A stretch of 11,520 bases of DNA from JAAOZN01 sp964421575 (GTDB taxonomy: Archaea > Thermoproteota > Nitrososphaeria > Nitrososphaerales > JAAOZN01): positions 1 to 11,520 of the forward strand of contig CAYQXI010000017.1 in NCBI GenBank assembly GCA_964421575.1, in the 5' to 3' direction. The notes under the pieces were generated by a model, which was not told the DNA's origin, ran no database searches, and saw only the letters and a list, made by a program, of their open reading frames with translations. Numbering within the stretch: the stretch's first letter is position 1; each line of letters begins with the position of its first letter. Made by a program: the position numbers and the translations under genes. Of this stretch, positions 5,953-11,520 are shown in pieces.

Positions 5953-6921
5953 TTGAACAGATCTTCCAGAAGCATATTTGTGCCCTCCGCGGTCTCAAGC
6001 TTCTTCGAAGTCTGTGATGAAGATCAAGAGGGTAGGAAGATTGTAGACCCGCTTAGAATAGGTGCTAGAGGAGGGGGCTTCAGAATAAGTAGAGGCGTAG
6101 TAACGAAAGTAACAATAAGACAGACCGCCGAAGACGAAGTGTGGGTAAACGGATACCTAACACCATCAGCAAGAACAAGCATAGAAGCCGTGAAGCTGGC
6201 TAGAAGCGTCTACGGCTTCAAAGAATCTGTTAAGGTGGAGCATGAGGTGGAGGTGCCGATAGGGTGCGGCTTCGGCACCAGCGCAGCGGGCGCGCTCGGT
6301 ACTATACTCGCTATACAAGACGCACTGGGCATATCTGACTCCTCTTTAGCAGCCGATCTAGCGCATGTAGCCGAGGTGAGAAGTCTCACAGGCTTAGGCA
6401 CAGTCATAGCTGCAGCCTCATCAGGTGGGTGTATCGGGTTGGTCACCGAGCCTGGAGCACCATCCATAGGGGAAGTGAAGATGTTCGACTGTAACCCAGA
6501 TGAATATATGTTCGTAGGTGTTGTCTTCGGCGCTGTAGATAAATCCACTGTTCTAGCTTCTGAGGGAAAGAAGAGGGTTGTGAACATCTGGGGCAAGAGG
6601 GTGCTTAAGGCGGTGCTTGACGACCCTTCACCCTCTACACTACTGCGCCAGAGCCTAATCTTCGCTGAAAAGACAGGGTTAGCCGCTCGTGATCTACTCG
6701 ACTTAGCACGCTACATGTGTAGGGCTGGTGCGGAAGGCGCTACGCAGAATATGATAGGAAGAGCGGTCCACGCGCTAGTAAAGGTTGAGAAGGCTGCGCA
6801 GCTGATCAGAGACCTTCGCCGACTCCTCCCCTTTGCTAAGATAATTTCATCAACACTTTATGCTGGTCCACCTCGGGTGTTGACTGAAGCTTTTGCTGTA
6901 GATCGTGCTAAGAGGTTTTAG
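5953..6921 (+). CDS. Pantoate kinase (GHMP superfamily), archaeal CoA biosynthesis
   Basis: A 322-residue GHMP kinase matching archaeal pantoate kinase, which phosphorylates pantoate with ATP. Phosphopantothenate synthetase then adds beta-alanine, the reverse of the bacterial order. The N-terminal FVPSAVSSFFEV (9-20) is the substrate-side motif. GARGGGFRISRGVVTKV (37-53) is typical of this subfamily. The ATP-binding GHMP motif is PIGCGFGTSAAGALG (102-116). TGLGTVIAAASSGGCIGL (146-163) and a C-terminal GPPRVL (305-310) follow. The length is normal. The start is TTG at 5953 with AGGGGG upstream; no ATG is available before residue 177. It follows the S-component-like gene by 11 bases, and no phosphopantothenate synthetase is visible here. 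The last four bases overlap the end of the opposing GPN GTPase gene. Other GHMP kinases such as homoserine or mevalonate kinase are less likely because of the GARG and FF motifs. Confidence 0.87.
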   Translation: MNRSSRSIFVPSAVSSFFEVCDEDQEGRKIVDPLRIGARGGGFRISRGVVTKVTIRQTAEDEVWVNGYLTPSARTSIEAVKLARSVYGFKESVKVEHEVEVPIGCGFGTSAAGALGTILAIQDALGISDSSLAADLAHVAEVRSLTGLGTVIAAASSGGCIGLVTEPGAPSIGEVKMFDCNPDEYMFVGVVFGAVDKSTVLASEGKKRVVNIWGKRVLKAVLDDPSPSTLLRQSLIFAEKTGLAARDLLDLARYMCRAGAEGATQNMIGRAVHALVKVEKAAQLIRDLRRLLPFAKIISSTLYAGPPRVLTEAFAVDRAKRF

Positions 6922-7673
6922 TCCTCAACCTCCTCACCAGCTCTCAGTATTCTTGAAAGAGCGGCTGCAAGGTTAACCATACCATCTAATGTGACTGATG
7001 AGACTGGTATGAGGTTGTAGCCGAAGCCCAGTTTGATAACGCTCTTAAGCACCCCTCTTGTCAATAGCGATTCCAGCGCGGGTGTGCTGCTGTAAACCGC
7101 CGCTTCTAAAGCTGCCGGATTTGATGACCACTCAACCACATCCTTGACATTCTTCATAAGATCCTTCTTCGTTAGGACAGGTATCTGAGGTGTCACCAAG
7201 CGGAGTTGGACAGAAGTGGCGAGCAGCGTAATCGAAACTAGGTTAACGGGGTTAGAGACAAGCACACCATCAAATAGGAATAGGACTGCTTTACCATCAG
7301 CCGTAAGATTCTTGAGGATGAACGGCCCGCTCTCTCGATAAGCAAAGAGTTCCATCTGACCCGGTGTATCGATTATGGCGTAGTCTGGTCTGAGTTCATC
7401 TATAGAATCCTGTATCTCATTTAGTCTCGTCGCTATAAGGTCACAAGAAAGTATCATAGCACCATTAGGGCCTAAGCCGTACTTCTCCATCACCTCCTGT
7501 AAATCAATATAATCCCTCACATCCACATCGGGCTCGTAAGGTAGGGCTAAAGCGCCTGGGTCGAGATTCACGGTTATGCTATGCGCACCTTTAGCTCTAT
7601 ACCAGTCAGCCAAGTTAGAAGTAAGCAGAGACTTCCCGCTACCAGCCGTACCGACAACAAATATGGCGTACAA
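6918..7673 (-). CDS. GPN-loop GTPase (Gpn1/Npa3-like)
   Basis: A 251-residue dimeric-type GTPase of the family whose eukaryotic members assemble and import RNA polymerase II. Archaeal relatives of the PAB0955 type have a similar fold, and their role is less clear. The motifs are complete: P-loop GTAGSGKS (8-15), DPGA (38-41), the diagnostic Gly-Pro-Asn at 68-70, switch II DTPGQMELF (102-110), TKKD (168-171) for guanine recognition, and SS at 225-226 in the G5 position. The length is as expected for the archaeal form. The start is TTG at 7673; an in-frame stop lies six bases upstream, so no earlier start exists. There is no strong Shine-Dalgarno sequence. It is transcribed away from the CinA-like gene and converges on pantoate kinase with a four-base overlap. 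Confidence 0.93.
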   Translation of the reverse strand: MYAIFVVGTAGSGKSLLTSNLADWYRAKGAHSITVNLDPGALALPYEPDVDVRDYIDLQEVMEKYGLGPNGAMILSCDLIATRLNEIQDSIDELRPDYAIIDTPGQMELFAYRESGPFILKNLTADGKAVLFLFDGVLVSNPVNLVSITLLATSVQLRLVTPQIPVLTKKDLMKNVKDVVEWSSNPAALEAAVYSSTPALESLLTRGVLKSVIKLGFGYNLIPVSSVTLDGMVNLAAALSRILRAGEEVED

Positions 7674-7704
7674 GAGTGCTCATCAATAGCAGAGAAGCCT
7701 TAGC

Positions 7705-7712
7705 CTTAAATC
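7705..7712. promoter_or_regulatory. Possible TATA-like element in the GPN/CinA divergent gap
   Basis: The 74-base gap between the divergent GPN GTPase and COG1058 genes has one clear A/T-rich core, CTTAAATC (GATTTAAG on the other strand). It is about 40 bases before the TTG at 7748, leaving room for a short leader with a Shine-Dalgarno sequence, and about 35 bases before the TTG at 7673. One or both directions might use it. Weak evidence. Confidence 0.25.
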
Positions 7713-7737
7713 GTTGACTCAACACCCTTCACCTTTA

Positions 7738-7743
7738 GAGGTG
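7738..7743 (+). promoter_or_regulatory. Ribosome binding site for the COG1058 gene
   Basis: GAGGTG lies four bases before the TTG at 7748, a good match to the archaeal anti-Shine-Dalgarno. It fixes the start of the COG1058 protein, whose conserved sequence begins immediately after it. Confidence 0.65.
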
Positions 7744-7747
7744 TCGG

Positions 7748-8566
7748 TTGCTCAGAATAGAGATAATCTGTGTTGGGAATGAGTTGCTTGCAGGCTCGAC
7801 AGTGAACACAAACGCTAGCTGGCTTTCACAAGAGATCTATAAATTAGGTTGTGTTGCAGCTAGGCATACCGTAGTCGGCGATGATGTTGGTTGCATAGCA
7901 GAGGCGGTTAAGGAGTCTTTAAAGAGGCGTACAGAACTCCTCATAGTGACCGGTGGTCTCGGCCCTACTTACGATGACAAAACACTTGAGGGTGTTGCGA
8001 AGGTCCTCCGCAGAAGGCTTGAAGTCAACGAGCAAGCTCTAAAACAAGTCGAAGCCAAATACAGAGAGCTTGCTGAAAGAGGTGTCATAGCAAAATTTGA
8101 GTTGACACCTGCTAGAGTTAAGATGGCTTTCTTACCCTCAAAGAGCACACCGTTGAGGAATCCGGTTGGAACCGCGCCTGCTGTGATGATAAACTACAAG
8201 ACCTCTAAGATCTTCTGTCTACCCGGTGTGCCAGCTGAGATGAAGGCTATATTTGAGGAGAGCGTAGCACCGTTAATCAAACAGCTCGTCGGCACACTCT
8301 TCGTTGCTGAAGGCTGCTTGGAGGTTAAGAACCTACCAGAGTCCTCTCTTGCGCCAATCTTGGATAAAGTGGTTGAGAAGCGACGCGGCGTTTATGTTAA
8401 GAGCCACCCACGCAGCTTCGAGGGCTCTGAGCCTAAGCTTGAGATCTACATCTCGGTAACCAAGCCTTCTAAGATTGAGGCTGAATCTTTGAAGGAGGAT
8501 GTAATCAGCGAGCTAACCACAGCCATATGTGAAGCTGGCGGAGAGGTTAGGAGGAGGCAGCCTTGA
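7748..8566 (+). CDS. COG1058 / CinA N-terminal-type protein (molybdopterin-binding fold; ADP-ribose pyrophosphatase family)
   Basis: A 272-residue protein with the MoaB/MogA-like fold found at the N-terminus of CinA. Visible motifs are CVGNELLAGSTVNTNA (8-23), TGGLGPTYDDKT (68-79), NPVGTAPAV (138-146) and LPGVPAEMKAIFEE (158-171), then a ferredoxin-like C-terminal part. The bacterial CinA amidase (NMN deamidase) domain is absent, as usual in archaea. This domain in Thermus CinA has been shown to hydrolyse ADP-ribose; older annotations call such proteins molybdopterin-binding or competence-damage proteins. The start is TTG at 7748, four bases after GAGGTG. Its TGA overlaps the TTG of the Nudix gene by four bases, implying translational coupling. 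An ADP-ribose role is plausible because of the Nudix neighbour, but a function tied to molybdopterin cannot be ruled out. Confidence 0.88.
   Translation: MLRIEIICVGNELLAGSTVNTNASWLSQEIYKLGCVAARHTVVGDDVGCIAEAVKESLKRRTELLIVTGGLGPTYDDKTLEGVAKVLRRRLEVNEQALKQVEAKYRELAERGVIAKFELTPARVKMAFLPSKSTPLRNPVGTAPAVMINYKTSKIFCLPGVPAEMKAIFEESVAPLIKQLVGTLFVAEGCLEVKNLPESSLAPILDKVVEKRRGVYVKSHPRSFEGSEPKLEIYISVTKPSKIEAESLKEDVISELTTAICEAGGEVRRRQP
8550..8557 (+). promoter_or_regulatory. Strong ribosome binding site for the Nudix gene
   Basis: GGAGGAGG lies within the end of the COG1058 gene, five bases before the TTG at 8563. It is the strongest Shine-Dalgarno match I see in the window and confirms the overlapping TTG start. 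Confidence 0.75.
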
Positions 8567-9012
8567 GGCGGGAGTATCCAGAGCATCCTCTAGCGGCTGT
8601 GGGTGCTGTCATAAAGAAGGGTGGGCGTGTACTTTTAGTTAAGAGGAGGTTCGAGCCGAGCCGGGAGAAGTGGTCTATTCCAGGTGGATTGGTTGAGCTG
8701 GGTGAACGCGTTAAGGATGCTGTTAAGCGAGAAATCTACGAGGAAGTAGGTTTGAAGATTAGGTTGATTAGACTGATAGATGTTGTCGACAACATAGTAC
8801 GCGATGAGGATGGGAGGGTACGTTACCACTACATAATCTTAGACTACCTAGCTGTACCAAAGGGAGGTGTGCTAAGGTGGAATGAAGAAGCTCTTGATAT
8901 AGGCTGGTTTACACCAAATGAAGCGGCTAAGCTCAATCTCACAAAGACCTCCAGACATCTTTTAAGGAAGATCGGCTTCCTTAAGCCGAAGAAGGTTGGT
9001 AGATCGAAGTAA
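8563..9012 (+). CDS. Nudix hydrolase, ADP-ribose pyrophosphatase-like
   Basis: A 149-residue single-domain Nudix hydrolase that would cleave a nucleoside diphosphate linked to another group. The Nudix box is perfect: GLVELGE (42-48), seven spacer residues, then REIYEEVGL (56-64), with Glu57, Glu60 and Glu61 positioned for metal binding. It is preceded by KWSIPGG (36-42). The sequence between the box and the C-terminal part (VDNIVRDEDGRVRYHYIILDYLA, about 75-97) resembles archaeal ADP-ribose pyrophosphatases of the MJ1149 kind. That substrate is an inference, because Nudix specificity is hard to read. The start is TTG at 8563, overlapping the COG1058 stop by four bases with GGAGGAGG upstream. 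Apart from the initiator, the protein has no methionine, so no ATG start is possible. The 3' end overlaps the PfkB gene by 17 bases. Confidence 0.9.
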   Translation: MRREYPEHPLAAVGAVIKKGGRVLLVKRRFEPSREKWSIPGGLVELGERVKDAVKREIYEEVGLKIRLIRLIDVVDNIVRDEDGRVRYHYIILDYLAVPKGGVLRWNEEALDIGWFTPNEAAKLNLTKTSRHLLRKIGFLKPKKVGRSK

Positions 9013-10036
9013 ATTAGTTGAGGCTATCTTAAGCCCAAAGCCGCAGAAGAACATAGTCTCTCTGCCAGACTTTTACCTAGATCACATAATAAGCTACCCG
9101 TATGGGGTGGAGCGTTTTATTGACGATGTGAGGAGAATCGCTCAGCAAGGCGGCGGTAACATAATCGACATACCCCAACACTACACACTTGGCGGAAACG
9201 CTGCTAATTTTGCTGATACATTAGCACGCTTAGGCTTAAGAGTTTCATTGATTGCCAGAACGAGCGAGTTCGGTCTCCACTGCTTACAATACTTCTTAAA
9301 AGGAGGGAATGTTGACCTCTTGCACGTAAAAGTGGATTCGAAACTCTCCACGTCAAGCATAATCGAAATGCAGAGCGATGGTAGGCTGGTAAACGTTATG
9401 ATCGGGGAGCCGGGGGGTTTAAAGGGCTTCTCCCCGCAGAAGCTTGCTGAAGAGGATCTTGAGCTGCTGAAGGATGCGGACTACGTCTGCTTATTTAATT
9501 GGTGCCAGAATAAGTTCGGCACGGAACTCTTCCTTTACATAGCTGAACAGGTTGGTGAAGATGTTTTCCTATTCTTAGATCTAGGTGACCCATCTAGCAG
9601 GGTTGATGAACTAAAGATGCTTTGTGAGAAGATGTGTGAAGTAGGAATGGGTGCTCTAAGTCTGAACGAGAATGAAGCGTATTGGGTCGGTAAGGTTCTG
9701 GGGTGCAGTAGCGATGATAGAGCAGAGTTAGCGAAGTATATCTCCAAAAGATTAGAGGGTGAAATACTTCTCCACACACCAAACTTCTCCTCACATATCA
9801 TAAAAGGTGAGGTGACTACCGTGCCCACCTTTGACGTCAAGCCCCAGAAGAGTACCGGAGCGGGTGACTCGTGGAACGCTGGCTACGTACTAGGCTCTAT
9901 ACTTAACCTCTCCTACGAGGAGCGGCTCTTTTTGGCTAACGGGGTAGCAGCCGCCCACATAACAAAACCGCCCTTTGAGCGGTTGACGGTAGATGATGTG
10001 GTAAGGGTGTTGAGCACAGCTAAGCTTAGGTGCTGA
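8996..10036 (+). CDS. PfkB-family carbohydrate/nucleoside kinase
   Basis: A 346-residue ribokinase-fold kinase. The first signature, TLGGNAANFADTLARLG (64-80), closes over the sugar. The second, STGAGDSWNAGYVLG (286-300), carries the anion hole and the catalytic base Asp291. LSLNENEAYW (221-230) is the usual Asn-x-x-Glu region. The segment between the first strand and GGN is long and contains RIAQQGGGNI (47-56); I associate this GGGN insertion with an archaeal PfkB subgroup, not with classical ribokinase. The substrate cannot be read: candidates are ribose, a nucleoside, ribose 1-phosphate or a hexose. The start is TTG at 8996, overlapping the Nudix gene by 17 bases with a weak GAAGAAGG immediately upstream; a start further in is possible but no good alternative is visible. 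The 3' end overlaps the opposing phosphohexomutase gene by 11 bases. Confidence 0.87.
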   Translation: MVDRSKLVEAILSPKPQKNIVSLPDFYLDHIISYPYGVERFIDDVRRIAQQGGGNIIDIPQHYTLGGNAANFADTLARLGLRVSLIARTSEFGLHCLQYFLKGGNVDLLHVKVDSKLSTSSIIEMQSDGRLVNVMIGEPGGLKGFSPQKLAEEDLELLKDADYVCLFNWCQNKFGTELFLYIAEQVGEDVFLFLDLGDPSSRVDELKMLCEKMCEVGMGALSLNENEAYWVGKVLGCSSDDRAELAKYISKRLEGEILLHTPNFSSHIIKGEVTTVPTFDVKPQKSTGAGDSWNAGYVLGSILNLSYEERLFLANGVAAAHITKPPFERLTVDDVVRVLSTAKLRC

Positions 10037-11336
10037 ATCTCCTCAACATCTCTTCAACTCGTCCAAGCATACTTTTAGCCTCTTCAGCATCCTTCGATTC
10101 GACGGTCGCTCTAACCACTTGCTCGGTATTAGATGGGCGGATAAGCACCGTAGCGTCTCCGACTCTGTACTTTACCCCATCTATCCTCGATAGAATCTCA
10201 ACACCCTCCCTCTCCAATTCAGCGACAACCCTACTCATAGTGCTTAGTCTGTCTCTACACGCAACCTTCACCCTATATGTATGGAACTTGGGGATTTCAG
10301 CGAGCATCTTATCCAGATCACCTCTCTTAGCGATCTCCGCTAAGATCGCTCCGAAGAGTGTGCCTGAGCCTGATGGTGTGAATCTGAGATCCACGAAGTG
10401 CCCTGATGGTTCGCCTCCGAAGATGGCTCCATGCTTTACTGCGTCAACAACGTAGTTAGCTTCGCCCACTTTACTGACTATAAGTTCGCCCCCTACGTAC
10501 TCGAAGACCGCTGATGATGAGTCTATCGTAACTACTACCTTACCTAGCTTTGAGTAGAGTTTTGCGAAGATGCAGAGTAGCTGGTCGCCGGTTATATAGC
10601 TCCCATCGTGGTTTCTCGCAGCAAGCCTATCTCCATCCCCATCGTTTATCAACCCGAGTAACCCTTTCTTAGCCAAAACTTCTTCTCGTAGAATGATAGT
10701 GTTTTCGTCTTTGGGCTCGGGGTCTTCGGCTTCTTCTCTTATCACATATACCTCAGCCCCCAGATCTTCGAGCAGCTTAGGTAGTGTTAGGATGGCTGTG
10801 CCTCCCATAGGGTAGGTTACCAGCTTTGCACTAGAGAGGGTTCTGCTGCTCCAATTCATAAGCGTCTTCATTGAGTTGAGGTATCTGTCGAGGACGCTAA
10901 GCTTCTCGACTTTACCTTCTCCCCCTTTAAATTCGCCCTTAGCTAGGATGCCCTTTATCTTAGACCTCTCCGCCTCTGATAGATACACGCCTTGCTTAGA
11001 TACGTACTTGAAGCCGTTGTATTTTAGTGGGAGGTGTGAGGCAGTAACCATTATCGATAGATCGGGCTTGTAAGTGATGGTTGCGAACGTCAGCATATCG
11101 GTGGTACAAGGCGAAATATCCAATACGCTTACGCCACCTTTTATCAAACCCAAAGTCAACGCTTCTTTTAGTGTACCACTTGAGGGTCTGAAGTCACAAC
11201 CCACTATTACGTTTCCGCTGTTACCAAGATACTCTGCCGTAGCCCTACCGAGTTTTTCAGCAAAATTCTCATTTATTTCAGAAGGGTACTCGCCTCTAAC
11301 ATCATACTGCCTAAAGACGCTATCCAGCCCCATCAA
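10026..11336 (-). CDS. Phosphomannomutase/phosphoglucomutase-type phosphohexomutase
   Basis: A 436-residue member of the alpha-D-phosphohexomutase superfamily, which moves phosphate between the 1 and 6 (or 5) positions of sugars. All four active-site loops are visible. The phosphoserine loop is TASHLPLKYNG (98-108) with Ser100. The magnesium loop is NDGDGDR (231-237). The sugar loop is GGEPSGH (307-313). The phosphate-binding loop is RPSNTEQVVR (400-409). In the first loop the usual Asn after His is Leu102. Family members act on mannose, glucose, glucosamine or pentose phosphates, and sequence alone does not decide; in archaea they often feed glycosylation. The coordinates include a TTG at 11336, but the next codon is ATG at 11333. 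A TATA-like box centred about 26 bases before that ATG makes a leaderless ATG start the better choice, giving 435 residues. Confidence 0.9.
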   Translation of the reverse strand: MMGLDSVFRQYDVRGEYPSEINENFAEKLGRATAEYLGNSGNVIVGCDFRPSSGTLKEALTLGLIKGGVSVLDISPCTTDMLTFATITYKPDLSIMVTASHLPLKYNGFKYVSKQGVYLSEAERSKIKGILAKGEFKGGEGKVEKLSVLDRYLNSMKTLMNWSSRTLSSAKLVTYPMGGTAILTLPKLLEDLGAEVYVIREEAEDPEPKDENTIILREEVLAKKGLLGLINDGDGDRLAARNHDGSYITGDQLLCIFAKLYSKLGKVVVTIDSSSAVFEYVGGELIVSKVGEANYVVDAVKHGAIFGGEPSGHFVDLRFTPSGSGTLFGAILAEIAKRGDLDKMLAEIPKFHTYRVKVACRDRLSTMSRVVAELEREGVEILSRIDGVKYRVGDATVLIRPSNTEQVVRATVESKDAEEAKSMLGRVEEMLRRFST

Positions 11337-11355
11337 CTCTTATCCATTTAGACCC

Positions 11356-11364
11356 TATATATTT
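11356..11364 (-). promoter_or_regulatory. TATA-box-like element for the phosphohexomutase gene
   Basis: Minus-strand AAATATATA is centred about 26 bases before the ATG at 11333. This is the best-placed TATA-like box in the window. It predicts a leaderless transcript starting at or next to that ATG and a promoter separate from the gene to the right. Confidence 0.6.
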
Positions 11365-11402
11365 GCACTACTACGATGAACAAATTAATACACGTTTAAT
11401 CA

Positions 11403-11520
11403 CTAGAGTGGTACATTTGCCATATCTTCAAGAAGGTGAGCAGCACCTAATGAGGTGCTTGAGATCTTGCCAACCTCTAACTCAATTTCGCTCTGATAAG
11501 AGTAGTCTTTTATATCTCTT
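11403..11520 (-). CDS. C-terminal end of an unidentified protein, cut by the window edge
   Basis: Reading leftward from the right edge, one frame stays open for 38 codons and ends at TAG (11403-11405). The peptide begins RDIKDYSYQSEIELEVGK and continues through SSTSLGAAHLLEDMANVPL. Its balanced residue use and normal-looking codons suggest the true end of a gene whose body lies outside the window. The SLGAAHLLED part loosely recalls the Gly-Ala-Ala end of some sugar kinases, but that is too little to assign a family. It is on the same strand as the phosphohexomutase, 66 bases upstream of it. A small inverted repeat at 11442-11459 lies inside this frame. Confidence 0.55.
   Translation of the reverse strand, partial: RDIKDYSYQSEIELEVGKISSTSLGAAHLLEDMANVPL

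Noticed and set aside
6210..6596. Minus-strand open frame of about 128 codons within pantoate kinase
   Set aside because: It lies opposite the conserved GHMP ATP-binding region and has low-complexity Ser/Pro/Ala content, so it is a shadow of the real gene.
7674..7747. Possible tRNA or small RNA gene in the divergent gap
   Set aside because: There is no cloverleaf, no GTTCRANYC-like T-loop box and no kink-turn or C/D box pair, and the space is explained by two promoters and a Shine-Dalgarno sequence.
11442..11459. Perfect seven-base inverted repeat AGCACCT / AGGTGCT with a four-base loop, a terminator-like hairpin
   Set aside because: It lies inside the open frame of the partial leftward gene and is not followed by a T-run on either strand, so it is more likely a coding coincidence than a terminator.
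1..11520. Mobile element, CRISPR array, prophage or defence system
   Set aside because: No transposase, integrase, Cas, toxin-antitoxin or repeat-spacer pattern is visible on either strand; almost all bases belong to housekeeping-type genes.

Overview
This window looks like a stretch of ordinary but very compact archaeal chromosome, probably from the TACK/Thermoproteota side and possibly near Aigarchaeota or Nitrososphaeria. That placement is an inference. The archaeal signs are an archaeal/eukaryal-type aspartyl-tRNA synthetase, a GPN-loop GTPase, an archaeal GHMP pantoate kinase, a PF04008 adenosine-specific kinase, an MTH1187-family protein, a DUF763 protein, a phosphomannomutase-type phosphohexomutase, and TATA-like boxes about 25-30 bases before several starts. 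I see no rRNA, tRNA, CRISPR array, insertion sequence or phage gene. No gap is longer than about 125 bases.

Layout from left to right. aspS (+, 20-1339) is followed by a DUF763 gene (+, 1380-2495), which meets a leftward block tail to tail. Read in its own direction, that block is an adenosine-specific kinase (5034-4543), an MTH1187-type thiamine-binding protein (4533-4219), a degenerate MobA-like nucleotidyltransferase (4128-3496) and an HDAC/AcuC-type deacetylase (3476-2490). A 124-base divergent promoter region separates the block from a rightward pair: an ECF-type S-component-like membrane protein (5159-5941) and pantoate kinase (5953-6921). Pantoate kinase overlaps the end of a leftward GPN-loop GTPase (7673-6918). 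A second short divergent region (7674-7747) leads to a tightly overlapping rightward trio: a COG1058/CinA N-terminal-type protein, a Nudix hydrolase and a PfkB kinase (7748-10036). The trio converges on a leftward phosphohexomutase (11336-10026). At the right edge is the 38-residue C-terminal end of another leftward gene.

Two neighbourhoods suggest joint function. First, the S-component-like protein sits 11 bases before pantoate kinase. Archaea make CoA by phosphorylating pantoate before adding beta-alanine, so the transporter may import pantoate or a close precursor rather than pantothenate. Second, the COG1058 protein and the Nudix protein are translationally overlapped, and both families include ADP-ribose pyrophosphatases. 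With the following PfkB kinase they could form a nucleotide/ribose-phosphate recycling unit.

Two features run through the whole window. At least 12 of the 13 complete genes cannot start with ATG: they use TTG or GTG. All three convergent gene pairs overlap at their stop codons, in one case on a shared CTATAG palindrome.
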